From contig NZ_LMJJ01000043.1 of the NCBI RefSeq assembly GCF_001429285.1, positions 350,184 through 414,183 of the forward strand: a stretch of DNA of 64,000 nucleotides. Reading direction: 5' to 3'. Shown here in pieces: positions 54,241 through 64,000 of this stretch. Source of the stretch: Ensifer sp. Root278. Its GTDB lineage: Bacteria > Pseudomonadota > Alphaproteobacteria > Rhizobiales > Rhizobiaceae. How positions within the stretch are numbered: position 1 is the stretch's first letter; each line of letters begins with the position of its first letter. The notes beneath the pieces are model-generated. The model was not told the DNA's origin. It ran no database searches and saw only the letters and a list, made by a program, of their open reading frames with translations. A program made the position numbers and the translations under genes.

Positions 54241-55353
54241 TTAGCCACCTGCTGCCGTGGCGGCATCGACGGTGATGCCCGGCCGGACCTTGCCCGCCCC
54301 CTCGGTGATGACGTTCTCGCCCTCTTTCAGGCCCTTACTGATCACCGCCTGGCCGCGGGTGTTGCGCGCCACATCGACGCGGCGAAGCTCCACCTTGGAG
54401 CTGGCGTCGACCACCAGAACGAAGGCACCCTGCTGGTCGCGCTGGATCGCCTGCTGCGGCACGGCCAGAACATCCTGCTTGTCCGACTGCTCGAGCACGA
54501 CGCGCACCAGGGCGCCGTCGAGCAATATGCTGTCCGGATTGGGGAATTCGGCGCGCACGGTCACCGTGTCGGTGCCTTGCGAGACGTTGCTGGCGATGAA
54601 GTTGATCGTGCCCTTCTGCTTGTATTCCGTGCCGTTCGGAAGCCCAAGCCCGACATTGGCGCCGCCGCTGATCTCGCCCTTCAGCACGCGCTCGCGATAG
54701 GTGAGGTAGAGCGCGGTCGCTACCGGAAACTGAACATAGATGGGATCAAGCCGGGTCAGCGTGACCAGCGACCCGCTGTCCGGGCCGACGAGCGCGCCGA
54801 CATCGGCGGCGGTCAGGCCGACGATGCCGTCGAAGGGGGCCACGATCTTCGTGTAGGAAAGGTTGAGATCGGCATTGTCCTTGCTGCCCTTGAGCCGCAC
54901 GAGATCGCCGTCTGCCTTGCGGACCGCGGCATTGGCCTCGTCCACCTTGGCCTGGGAGACGGTCTTGGTGGTGAGGAGCTGGTCGGCGCGATCGCGCTCA
55001 AGGACAGCGAGATCCTTGGAGGCTTCGGCCGCTTCGATCTGTCCCTGGATTTCCTGGACGGCAGCGCGATAGGCGCCGTCTTCGACCTGGTAGAGCACCG
55101 TGCCAGCGGTGACCTTCTGTCCCTCGGTGAAGTTGACGGCTTCGAGGAAGCCCGGCACGCGGGCGCGAATATCGACCTTCTGGATGGCGGTGACCTTGCC
55201 GGTCAGGTCGACGCTTTCGCGCAGGTCCATGATTGCTGCCGGCGCCACGACCACGGCCGGAGCCTGCTGGGCGAACGCGGTCTGCGCCGTAAGGCCGATT
55301 GCGATGAGAAGAGATGATGAAAATGAAGCGGCGAGCATTCTCGTATGACGCAT
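54241..55353 (-). CDS. RND efflux periplasmic adaptor (AcrA/MexA-like)
   Basis: The 370-residue protein has a classic signal peptide (residues 1-28, ending AFAQQ) but no lipobox, unlike the adaptor at 772. It shows lipoyl half-motifs (VDLTGKVTAIQKVDIRARVPGF, then SYTKIVAPFDGIVGL) around a coiled hairpin. It bridges the RND permease to an outer-membrane channel. The start MRHTRMLAASF at 55353 has GGGGGAACGT close by. It is the first gene of the operon. Confidence 0.93.
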   Translation of the reverse strand: MRHTRMLAASFSSSLLIAIGLTAQTAFAQQAPAVVVAPAAIMDLRESVDLTGKVTAIQKVDIRARVPGFLEAVNFTEGQKVTAGTVLYQVEDGAYRAAVQEIQGQIEAAEASKDLAVLERDRADQLLTTKTVSQAKVDEANAAVRKADGDLVRLKGSKDNADLNLSYTKIVAPFDGIVGLTAADVGALVGPDSGSLVTLTRLDPIYVQFPVATALYLTYRERVLKGEISGGANVGLGLPNGTEYKQKGTINFIASNVSQGTDTVTVRAEFPNPDSILLDGALVRVVLEQSDKQDVLAVPQQAIQRDQQGAFVLVVDASSKVELRRVDVARNTRGQAVISKGLKEGENVITEGAGKVRPGITVDAATAAGG

Positions 55354-55713
55354 GCAACGTTCCCCCTGAACGAAACAGCTTGAGATGACTTCAGCGCGCC
55401 TGGGCAGGCGCCCTCGTTGCGTTGAAAGCAGAACACGTTCTCTGCCTCAAGTCACGCAACTAATGGTTGATAAGATGTCGACCACATAAATGGGATGGGT
55501 TTGCCGGAGCTGGACCGGACGAAGGAGAACTTGTCACAAAAGCAATGGTTTGCACCCCTTGTCCCGTCCGAGGCGGAAGTGCTTGCTGGCGCGAGGTTCA
55601 GGATGGTTCGATTGAACCCGTCACCCGATGGCGACCGTTTAACGTGTGTTGCGCCGTGGCGGCCGCGGGGCCGGGATTGCAACCTTAGGTGACGCATTTC
55701 GCGTGGATGCTCT
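55354..55713. other. Intergenic region upstream of the second RND operon
   Basis: This 360-bp region lies between the adaptor start (minus strand) and the katG terminator. Several short frames exist on both strands but none has a ribosome site and similarity. It should contain the adaptor promoter. No clear operator dyad is seen apart from GAACACGTTC at about 55430, which is imperfect in its flanks. No regulator gene lies next to the pump. Confidence 0.35.
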
Positions 55714-55744
55714 AAAAACAGGTCCCGGCTTTATGCCGGGACCT
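55714..55744 (-). terminator. Intrinsic terminator of katG
   Basis: On the minus strand AGGTCCCGGC, a 5-base loop and GCCGGGACCT form a perfect 10-bp stem followed by a run of five T. It lies 30 bp after the katG stop. Confidence 0.85.
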
Positions 55745-55773
55745 GCGGTCGATGGTGGCATCAGGCCGGAATG

Positions 55774-58422
<2,649 letters not shown>

Positions 58423-60609
58423 GTGGCTGAGACAGAAACTGGGGCCGGCAAGGGCCGTCGCAAAGCACTTTGGGCGGCCGTCGCGGTGGTCGCGATCGCA
58501 GCCGCCGGCGTGGTCGGCGGCAAATTCATGCTCGAAAGGACGGTCGACAAGTTCATCGCCGAGCGTGGCGGCAAGGCGGGCTCCGTCGAGGCGGATTTCC
58601 TCGGGCGCATTCATTTGCGTGACGTGACGCTGCCCTTCGCCAATGGCGCCCGTGTGCAGGTCGCCGCGATCGATGGCCGGCCAAAGATCTTCTTCCTGAG
58701 CGGCAAGCTTGATGTGAAGGGCCTCGAGCTCGATATCGCCGCAGGCAAGTTCTCCGTGCCGCATGCGATCCTCGAAGAACCGGACTTCTTCGCTGGCGCG
58801 CTTTCCAAGGCAGGCGATCAGGGTGAGCTGACGACGCTGAAACGCATCGAGCGCTTTGCCGCAAAACGGATCTCGGCGCCGGAGGCGACGATCAGCCAGG
58901 ATGTGGCCGGCACCGAGCAGAAGACGGTCTACAAGGACCTCGCGCTCGAGGACATCGCCGGCGGCCGCGTCGCCCGTTATTCGGCGAGCGGTGCAAGCTT
59001 CGCCTTCGCCATGGATGTTCCAGACGGAGAAGGCGCAACGAAGCGCGAGCAGATGAACGGCTCGATCGGGGCTGTCGCAGGCGAGAACTTCGACGCGGCC
59101 TATATGGTGCGGATCTACACGGAAAAGGCCGGCCCGGACGACAAGGAGCCGAAGCCGCTTTACGGTCCGATGTCGGCAAAGAACCTTTCCTTCTCCGACG
59201 GCGAGGCGCAGTTCGGTTATGACGAAGTGCGCAGCAAGGGCTTCAGCGCGCGCATGCCGGCCGAGCCGCTGCTGGAGACCTTGAAGAAGTTGCAAGGGGT
59301 GACGGACCCCGAAACGTTGCCGCCGGCTGAGCGGCAGGCGTTCTTCAAGCGCATCCTTTCAGTTGTCGACATGATCGGCAGCGGCGACATCGAATTGCTC
59401 GGTCTCAAGATGGAAGTGCCGGACAAAAGCAGCGAAGAGGAAGGCAAGACGATCAAGCTCGCCGTCGACAAAATGGCGATGCAGCTCAATGGCCGCAGCT
59501 TCGACGGTGCCCTGCACGGTCTTTCCGCCGGAGAAGGCGCAGACTACGTCAAGCTCGCCGAAGCAAGCATCAAGGGCTTCTCCTGGGCTCCGACCATGGA
59601 CGCGCTCACGAAGCTGGCGGGCCTGAAAGAGGAAGAGTTTGAAACCTTCCCCTTCACCACCCTGATGCCGGAATTCGGAACGATCCGCATCGCCGGGCTG
59701 GACGTGGACATGCCCGGCAGCCCGCCGACAAGCGTGACCGAAGACGAAACTGTTGAAGACGACCAGAGCGTCACCGAAAGCGAAGCCGATCCGGCGGTCA
59801 GCGCCGAGCCGGCGCCGGATGAGGCAACCGATGGCGACGCCTCATCCGAGGCAGAGGTCCCCGGCGATGCCCAGGACGATCCGATGGCCGAAGCGCCGGC
59901 CGAGCAGGCGGCCGTGCCTTCCGTTCCGGAGCGCGTCCGTTTCACGCTCGACAACTACGAGCTGGCCCTGACCAAGCTGCACAACGGCATCCCGACGGAT
60001 GTGCGCGTCAGCTATCGCGACCTCAGCGTGCCGATTCCTGCCGACACGCAGGAGGAAGGCTTCGCGACGCTGCGCAAGCTGGGCTTCGACAAGCTGGTGT
60101 TCTCTTCCAACGTCGAGCTGACCTGGGATGAGCCGAACGAGAACCTCGTCATCAAGGATATCTCCTTGAGTGGCAAGGACATGGGCAGCTTCTCCTTCTC
60201 CGGCTTGATGGGCGGCGCGAGCAAGGACTTCTTCTCCGGCGACATGACCGCTGCGCAGGTGGCGCTCTTCGGCCTCACGGCCCGGGAAGCCACGCTCAAG
60301 CTCGAAGACAAGGGCATCGTGGCCAAGGGCATCAAACTCTATGCCGAGGATAACCACATGACCGAGGACAGCGTTCGCGGTCTCCTCGTGCTGATGACGA
60401 GCGCTGGCGTGCAGCATTTTGCTGCCACACAGCCGAAGCTGCAGGACGTGGCAAGTGCGTTTACCCAGTTCATCAGCAAGCCCGGCGCCTTCACCCTGAA
60501 GGTCAAGGCCAAGGATGAAGCCGGGATTGGCGCACTCGAGCTGATGGGCGCCGCCGAAAATCCGGCGCTTCTGCTCGACAAGGTCGATCTCGAAGCTGCC
60601 TCACAGTAA
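58423..60609 (+). CDS. Large membrane-anchored periplasmic protein of unknown function
   Basis: The 728-residue protein starts at GTG 58423 behind AAGGACAGACATC. After a basic stretch (KGRRKA) one membrane helix lies at residues about 15-37 (LWAAVAVVAIAAAGVVGG), so the rest is probably periplasmic. It shows a repetitive beta-rich pattern in which short blocks (IHLRDVTLPFANG, LDVKGLELDI, LLGLKMEVPD, IRIAGLDVDMPG) recur, as in AsmA-like or other lipid/intermembrane proteins, but no known catalytic motif is seen. Residues about 435-500 form a low-complexity acidic linker rich in Glu, Asp, Ala and Pro. I do not recognise a named family. A 9-bp perfect terminator-like hairpin follows. Confidence 0.72.
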   Translation: MAETETGAGKGRRKALWAAVAVVAIAAAGVVGGKFMLERTVDKFIAERGGKAGSVEADFLGRIHLRDVTLPFANGARVQVAAIDGRPKIFFLSGKLDVKGLELDIAAGKFSVPHAILEEPDFFAGALSKAGDQGELTTLKRIERFAAKRISAPEATISQDVAGTEQKTVYKDLALEDIAGGRVARYSASGASFAFAMDVPDGEGATKREQMNGSIGAVAGENFDAAYMVRIYTEKAGPDDKEPKPLYGPMSAKNLSFSDGEAQFGYDEVRSKGFSARMPAEPLLETLKKLQGVTDPETLPPAERQAFFKRILSVVDMIGSGDIELLGLKMEVPDKSSEEEGKTIKLAVDKMAMQLNGRSFDGALHGLSAGEGADYVKLAEASIKGFSWAPTMDALTKLAGLKEEEFETFPFTTLMPEFGTIRIAGLDVDMPGSPPTSVTEDETVEDDQSVTESEADPAVSAEPAPDEATDGDASSEAEVPGDAQDDPMAEAPAEQAAVPSVPERVRFTLDNYELALTKLHNGIPTDVRVSYRDLSVPIPADTQEEGFATLRKLGFDKLVFSSNVELTWDEPNENLVIKDISLSGKDMGSFSFSGLMGGASKDFFSGDMTAAQVALFGLTAREATLKLEDKGIVAKGIKLYAEDNHMTEDSVRGLLVLMTSAGVQHFAATQPKLQDVASAFTQFISKPGAFTLKVKAKDEAGIGALELMGAAENPALLLDKVDLEAASQ

Positions 60610-60615
60610 TCGATC

Positions 60616-60643
60616 GCGGGCCGCGTCAGCCGATGCGGCCCGC
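60616..60643 (+). terminator. 9-bp GC hairpin after the 58423 gene
   Basis: GCGGGCCGC (60616-60624) pairs exactly with GCGGCCCGC (60635-60643), 10-base loop, 7 bp after the stop. No T tract follows, so termination strength is uncertain. Confidence 0.55.
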
Positions 60644-61020
60644 ATCACTTCTGCCTGTGGGCTCCTGAAGGAATTCCCGCAGCACCTTCAATGCCTCCTG
60701 TCCGATTTCATGCCCGCCACGATTGTAGAGGGGCTCGGACATCGGCCCTTTGCCCCCAAAAGACAATCGACCAGGAGTCCCGCGAGCATTGCGCGATCGG
60801 TTCACGCACAACGGGCTTCCGTCAAAACAGAGTCGTTTGCGGCTAAATGTGAGCAAAGGATACAAGAAATTGGTGGCAGCACCCTGCATTTTCCCCTGAC
60901 ATGAACGGCAATAGCGAGTTGATCCCCTGTGCGTTCGTCATCGGAGCGATCATGCATCCAGGCAGGTTTCCACGCGAAGAATGAACTCCATCGCCAGGAG
61001 GCGAAGGTGGACGGCAGGCT
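60644..61020. other. Intergenic region before the AraC cluster
   Basis: This 377-bp stretch has no supported gene. A 38-codon minus-strand frame (60626-60742, starting MSEPLYNRGGHEIG) has a plausible start but no recognised similarity or ribosome site, and could be a gene fragment. The promoter for the AraC gene at 61021 should be at about 60900-61000. Confidence 0.35.
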
Positions 61021-61911
61021 ATGAAACAACCGAATGGCATTGGAGCGTGTTTTGGCGAGCCGAAGGCGCCGTTTCTCAAGGTTCGGCCCGTTCGCGACGC
61101 CCGGTTTTCGGTCACGCGCCTTCAATGCCGGCTGAATGGAGCAATGAGCCGCGTCGTGTCCCTTCCCGCCGACGACGCCTATTTCCTGATGTTCTATTTC
61201 AAGGACGTCATGCACCGCGACGTGGTGCCGGGCGGAGGCGAGAGTGAAATTCGCCGCTACCGGCAGGGGTCGGTCTGCCTCGTCGATCTCGTTCAGGGCG
61301 CCAGTATCCGGCTTGTCAGCGATCTCGATTCACTCGCCTTCCACCTGCCGCGGGCCTTGTTCCGCGAAGTCTCCGAGTTCTCGCACGCTGCGGCCGCCAC
61401 CGGTCTCAGGTGCCGCCGCGGCGAGATCGACGACGTCATACACAATCTTGCCTTGGCGCTGCTGCCGCTTCTCGCCAAGAGCGAGAAGGAACCGGGCCCC
61501 GTACTGCAGCACATCGCTGTCGCCATCTGCGCACATCTCCTGCACGCCTATCCGGATCGAGCCAATGCATCCGCCAGCCGCGATCTGTCCGTGTGGCAGG
61601 AGAAGGCGGCCAAGGACTTCATGATCGACCATTGGGCCGAGGACTTTTCGTTTGCGGCTGCGGCGTCGGCCGCAAACCTGTCTGAGGACGCTTTTGCCGC
61701 GGCCTTTGCATCCGTGACCGGGCAAACGCCGGAGGCGTGGCTGATGCGGTACAGGATCGGCCGAGCCAAACGCTATCTGATCGAGGAGGGGTGGTCGGTG
61801 GCCAAAACCGCCGCCAGTTGCGGTTATGCCGACGAAGCGCGGTTCATCGAAGCCTTTCGCGAGGTGACGGGAGTGGCGCCGGCCGTGTGGCGCGCGCGCT
61901 GGCGGCAGTGA
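61021..61911 (+). CDS. AraC-family transcriptional regulator 1
   Basis: The 296-residue protein has an N-terminal sensor-type domain and a C-terminal pair of helix-turn-helices (EDFSFAAAASAANLSEDAFAAAF and the later YRIGRAKRYLIEEGWSVAKTAASCGYADEARFIEAF). The domain layout is that of AraC/XylS activators. It is the first of three AraC genes in a row on the same strand. A poor ribosome site precedes ATG 61021. Confidence 0.88.
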   Translation: MKQPNGIGACFGEPKAPFLKVRPVRDARFSVTRLQCRLNGAMSRVVSLPADDAYFLMFYFKDVMHRDVVPGGGESEIRRYRQGSVCLVDLVQGASIRLVSDLDSLAFHLPRALFREVSEFSHAAAATGLRCRRGEIDDVIHNLALALLPLLAKSEKEPGPVLQHIAVAICAHLLHAYPDRANASASRDLSVWQEKAAKDFMIDHWAEDFSFAAAASAANLSEDAFAAAFASVTGQTPEAWLMRYRIGRAKRYLIEEGWSVAKTAASCGYADEARFIEAFREVTGVAPAVWRARWRQ

Positions 61912-62046
61912 GGGGAGCGTCCGTTGACCTGTGAAGCTCTGCGATGTCCCCTGAGATTTGCCTCTGTAATGCAGCCGCCAACCGTTGTAGCATCTGCCCC
62001 GCCGCCGAAGCAGGCGGCTGAGCTCGATACTGGGAGACCCTGACCG

Positions 62047-62946
62047 ATGGCCTTACAAGCGGGACTGGGCGCAAGTGAGCGCACACTGCGCCCCACTGTC
62101 AAAAGGATCAGCGCGGGCGATATCACCGTGACGAGAACCTTTTCGGATCGCTTCGATCTGGACCTCGGGCCGCTGATCCCGGTCGCCGACGCCTTCAACG
62201 TCATCGTCCAGATGCGTGACTTCGAGGCACATCGCCTGTGGCGGCGCGGCGAACTCGTCTATGAGGGAGGGCACTCCAAGGCATCGCTCGCGATCACCGA
62301 TCTTCGGGACCAATGGCAGTGCCACCATCTGTCGCCCTTCGACAATGTCCGCTTCCACATCCCATTCGCCTGCATGCGGGCCTTCACCGAAAGGGCGGGA
62401 CGCGGCGAGTATGTGTCGTTGTCTTCCGTGCAGGGATGCGTGGATCCGGTGATGTTCGGCCTCGCCCAGGCGCTGCTGCCCTCGCTCGAAGAGCCGGACC
62501 GGGCCAATCTGCTTTTCGTCGAACAGATCAACCTTGCAGCACTGGCTCATCTCAGCCAGACCTATGGCGGTTTGCATTTCCCCGTCGACAAGAAGGGTAC
62601 GCTCGCGCCATGGCAGGAGAGGCTGGCGACGGATTTTCTGGTCGCACACTTCAACAAGGCGTTTTCGATCGGCGATCTCGCCGCCCAGTGCGAGCTCTCG
62701 CGCAGCTATTTCAACAAGGCTTTCAAGGAGAGCTTCGGGCGCACGCCGTCCAGGTGGCTGACCGAATACCGGATTGCGCGGGTCAAGGAGTGTCTGCTTC
62801 AGGACACCCCCCTTGCCGAAGTCGCGATCCACTGCGGTTTTGCCGACCAGAGCCACATGACCCGGGTGTTCACCAGCCAGACGGCGGAAACGCCGGCGCG
62901 CTTCAGGAAAAAGAACCGCTCCGTCGGGGTGGCGGTAGATCAGTAA
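62047..62946 (+). CDS. AraC-family transcriptional regulator 2
   Basis: The 299-residue protein has the same size and layout as its neighbour, with an N-terminal domain that includes FDNVRFHIPFACMRAFTE and a C-terminal double helix-turn-helix (AFSIGDLAAQCELSRSYFNKAFK and YRIARVKECLLQDTPLAEVAIHCGFADQSHMTRVF). It begins 135 bp after the first AraC gene; a ribosome-like GGGAGACCCTGACCG precedes the ATG. No target gene lies between them. Confidence 0.9.
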   Translation: MALQAGLGASERTLRPTVKRISAGDITVTRTFSDRFDLDLGPLIPVADAFNVIVQMRDFEAHRLWRRGELVYEGGHSKASLAITDLRDQWQCHHLSPFDNVRFHIPFACMRAFTERAGRGEYVSLSSVQGCVDPVMFGLAQALLPSLEEPDRANLLFVEQINLAALAHLSQTYGGLHFPVDKKGTLAPWQERLATDFLVAHFNKAFSIGDLAAQCELSRSYFNKAFKESFGRTPSRWLTEYRIARVKECLLQDTPLAEVAIHCGFADQSHMTRVFTSQTAETPARFRKKNRSVGVAVDQ

Positions 62947-63185
62947 TAGCGTGGAAAGAGGGCGCGCCCTCATGCAGATTGTTCAAAACACGTGAAAAGC
63001 GTGCAAGAATGACGCGGCGGCCGGGGCCATCATAGGCCGCTCCTGCAGATGATGATGAGAATGAACTGCGTGGCACGCGTCCCAGGCGCACAGCAATCCG
63101 GGCGTCGGTTGGTTCCGCGCGTTTCGTTTTCATTAGCGCTGCGGGAGTTTTTGGCGGGTGGTCTCGACAAACAGGAGCGAAGACG

Positions 63186-64000
63186 ATGACGAATGCCTCC
63201 GCTGCCTCGGTCGGACTGCGCCCGCGCGACAGCCTCGGATGTTCGCTGGACCAGCTCGATGACGACAGGACGATCGAAGGCCGCGACATGGTCTTTTATC
63301 GCAAGCGATCGGCAGCGGGTCCGCCGGGCAGGGTCGCGACTCCTGGCAATGGGCGGGGATATCTGATCGGCCTGTCGCTCGCAGGCGGCCATAGCCGCCG
63401 GGTTTTCGGGGAGCATCACTCGGCGATCCAGGAGTTCGGCCAGAATTCCATTTACGTCAGGAACTTCGCCGACGACTACAAAGCGGATCTGGAAGGTTCC
63501 TTCGACTTCACTTTGCTTGAAATCGGCTACGGTGCGCTCCAGAGGATTGCGGATGCAGCAAATGCCACGGGAGTCAGCGAGCTGAGGTCCATTTCCGGCT
63601 CGCCCGATCCTGTTCTCGGCGGCATGCTCGGTGCCTTGTTTGCGTCGGTGGACGGTTACACCGATCGCAGCGCGCTGTTCGTCGATCAGCTTTCCGTCGC
63701 AATCGGCGTGCATATGGTGCGACAGTACGGCAACGGCCGCGGCGAAAGTTTGGCTGGAGGACGCAGGCTCTCGCAGCGCTGCCAGGCAAGTATTCGCGAA
63801 CTCGTGCAAGCCCGTCTCGACGGCGAGCTTACCGTCGAAGAGCTGGCCTCGACCTGCAACCTGTCGCAGGCAGCTTTTCTCCGCGCCTTTCGGGAGACCA
63901 TGGGCAGCACGCCCTTCCGCTGGCTGCTGCAGCAAAGGATCGAAAAGGCCAAGGACCTGCTGCAGTTCTCTCCCACATCGCTGAGCGAGATCGCCACCGC
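63186..64000 (+). CDS. AraC-family transcriptional regulator 3 (partial, cut by window end)
   Basis: The frame opens at ATG 63186 (MTNASAASVGLRPRDS) behind AACAGGAGCGAAGACG and stays open to the window end, so the stop lies outside. The first 180 residues form an N-terminal sensor-like domain, and the final visible part is the AraC helix-turn-helix: LTVEELASTCNLSQAAFLRAFR, then STPFRWLLQQRIEKAKDLLQF and SLSEIAT. About 35 residues of the second HTH are missing. It completes a run of three same-strand AraC genes. Confidence 0.85.
   Translation, partial: MTNASAASVGLRPRDSLGCSLDQLDDDRTIEGRDMVFYRKRSAAGPPGRVATPGNGRGYLIGLSLAGGHSRRVFGEHHSAIQEFGQNSIYVRNFADDYKADLEGSFDFTLLEIGYGALQRIADAANATGVSELRSISGSPDPVLGGMLGALFASVDGYTDRSALFVDQLSVAIGVHMVRQYGNGRGESLAGGRRLSQRCQASIRELVQARLDGELTVEELASTCNLSQAAFLRAFRETMGSTPFRWLLQQRIEKAKDLLQFSPTSLSEIAT

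Noticed and set aside
55467-55697. Small plus-strand frames in the region upstream of the second RND operon
   Set aside because: Several overlapping frames on both strands, none with a ribosome site or similarity; treated as non-coding.
60626-60742. 38-codon minus-strand frame starting MSEPLYNRGGHEIG
   Set aside because: Looks protein-like but too short, no ribosome site and overlaps the hairpin region after the 58423 gene; could be a fragment but not supported.

Overview
The window is GC-rich, almost fully coding DNA from an alphaproteobacterium. The gene families (stacked carbohydrate and peptide ABC operons, rhizobial-type transport and efflux genes) and a short dispersed palindromic repeat beginning TAGAGCAATTCC suggest Rhizobiaceae, most likely Ensifer/Sinorhizobium. 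This assignment is inferred from gene content and the repeat; there is no rRNA or phylogenetic marker here. I see no tRNA, rRNA, CRISPR, phage or intact insertion sequence.

Layout. 1-5.1 kb: a tetR-family repressor with a long perfect palindrome in its leader, then an RND pump (lipoprotein adaptor and permease). 5.1-6.4 kb: a papain-like peptidase and the tail of a decayed DMT transporter. 6.5-14.0 kb: an oligopeptide-type ABC transporter (binding protein, two permeases, two ATPases) followed by a cytoplasmic GH20 hexosaminidase, a layout matching chitobiose-uptake operons. 14.3-21.0 kb: a LysR regulator, an aldehyde dehydrogenase, an MFS transporter, an enolase-superfamily enzyme and a GMC oxidoreductase, which look like an uncharacterised sugar-acid or polyol pathway. 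21.3-26.4 kb: gamma-glutamyltransferase, an SPW-repeat membrane protein, a wrecked histidine kinase and an exported DUF218 protein, with copies of the dispersed repeat. 26.7-28.95 kb: queC-queD-queE behind a recognisable preQ1-I riboswitch, then a DUF488 gene. 29.0-33.9 kb: arylamine N-acetyltransferase, a serine hydrolase, an SDR, a LysR regulator and an exported alpha/beta hydrolase. 34.1-41.6 kb (minus strand): a LacI-controlled CUT1 sugar ABC operon with an embedded GH2 glycosidase. 41.8-43.7 kb: a divergent lysR/DMT exporter pair. 43.9-49.2 kb: a complete CUT2 galactofuranose-type ABC transporter (ytfQ-ytfR-ytfT-yjfF like) with a FadR-type regulator. 49.4-58 kb: a FAD monooxygenase, a second RND pump (minus strand) and katG. 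58.4-64 kb: a large membrane-anchored protein of unknown function and three consecutive AraC regulators, the last cut by the window end.

Taken together this is an accessory region of nutrient scavenging and stress defence: three ABC uptake systems each linked to its own hydrolase or regulator, two RND pumps without an outer-membrane partner nearby, peroxide detoxification, and a riboswitch-controlled 7-deazaguanine module. The features most worth attention are the preQ1 riboswitch, the covarying palindromic repeats fused to stop codons, the enolase-superfamily cassette with a substituted metal-ligand position, the LacI operator candidates and the long palindrome before the tetR gene.
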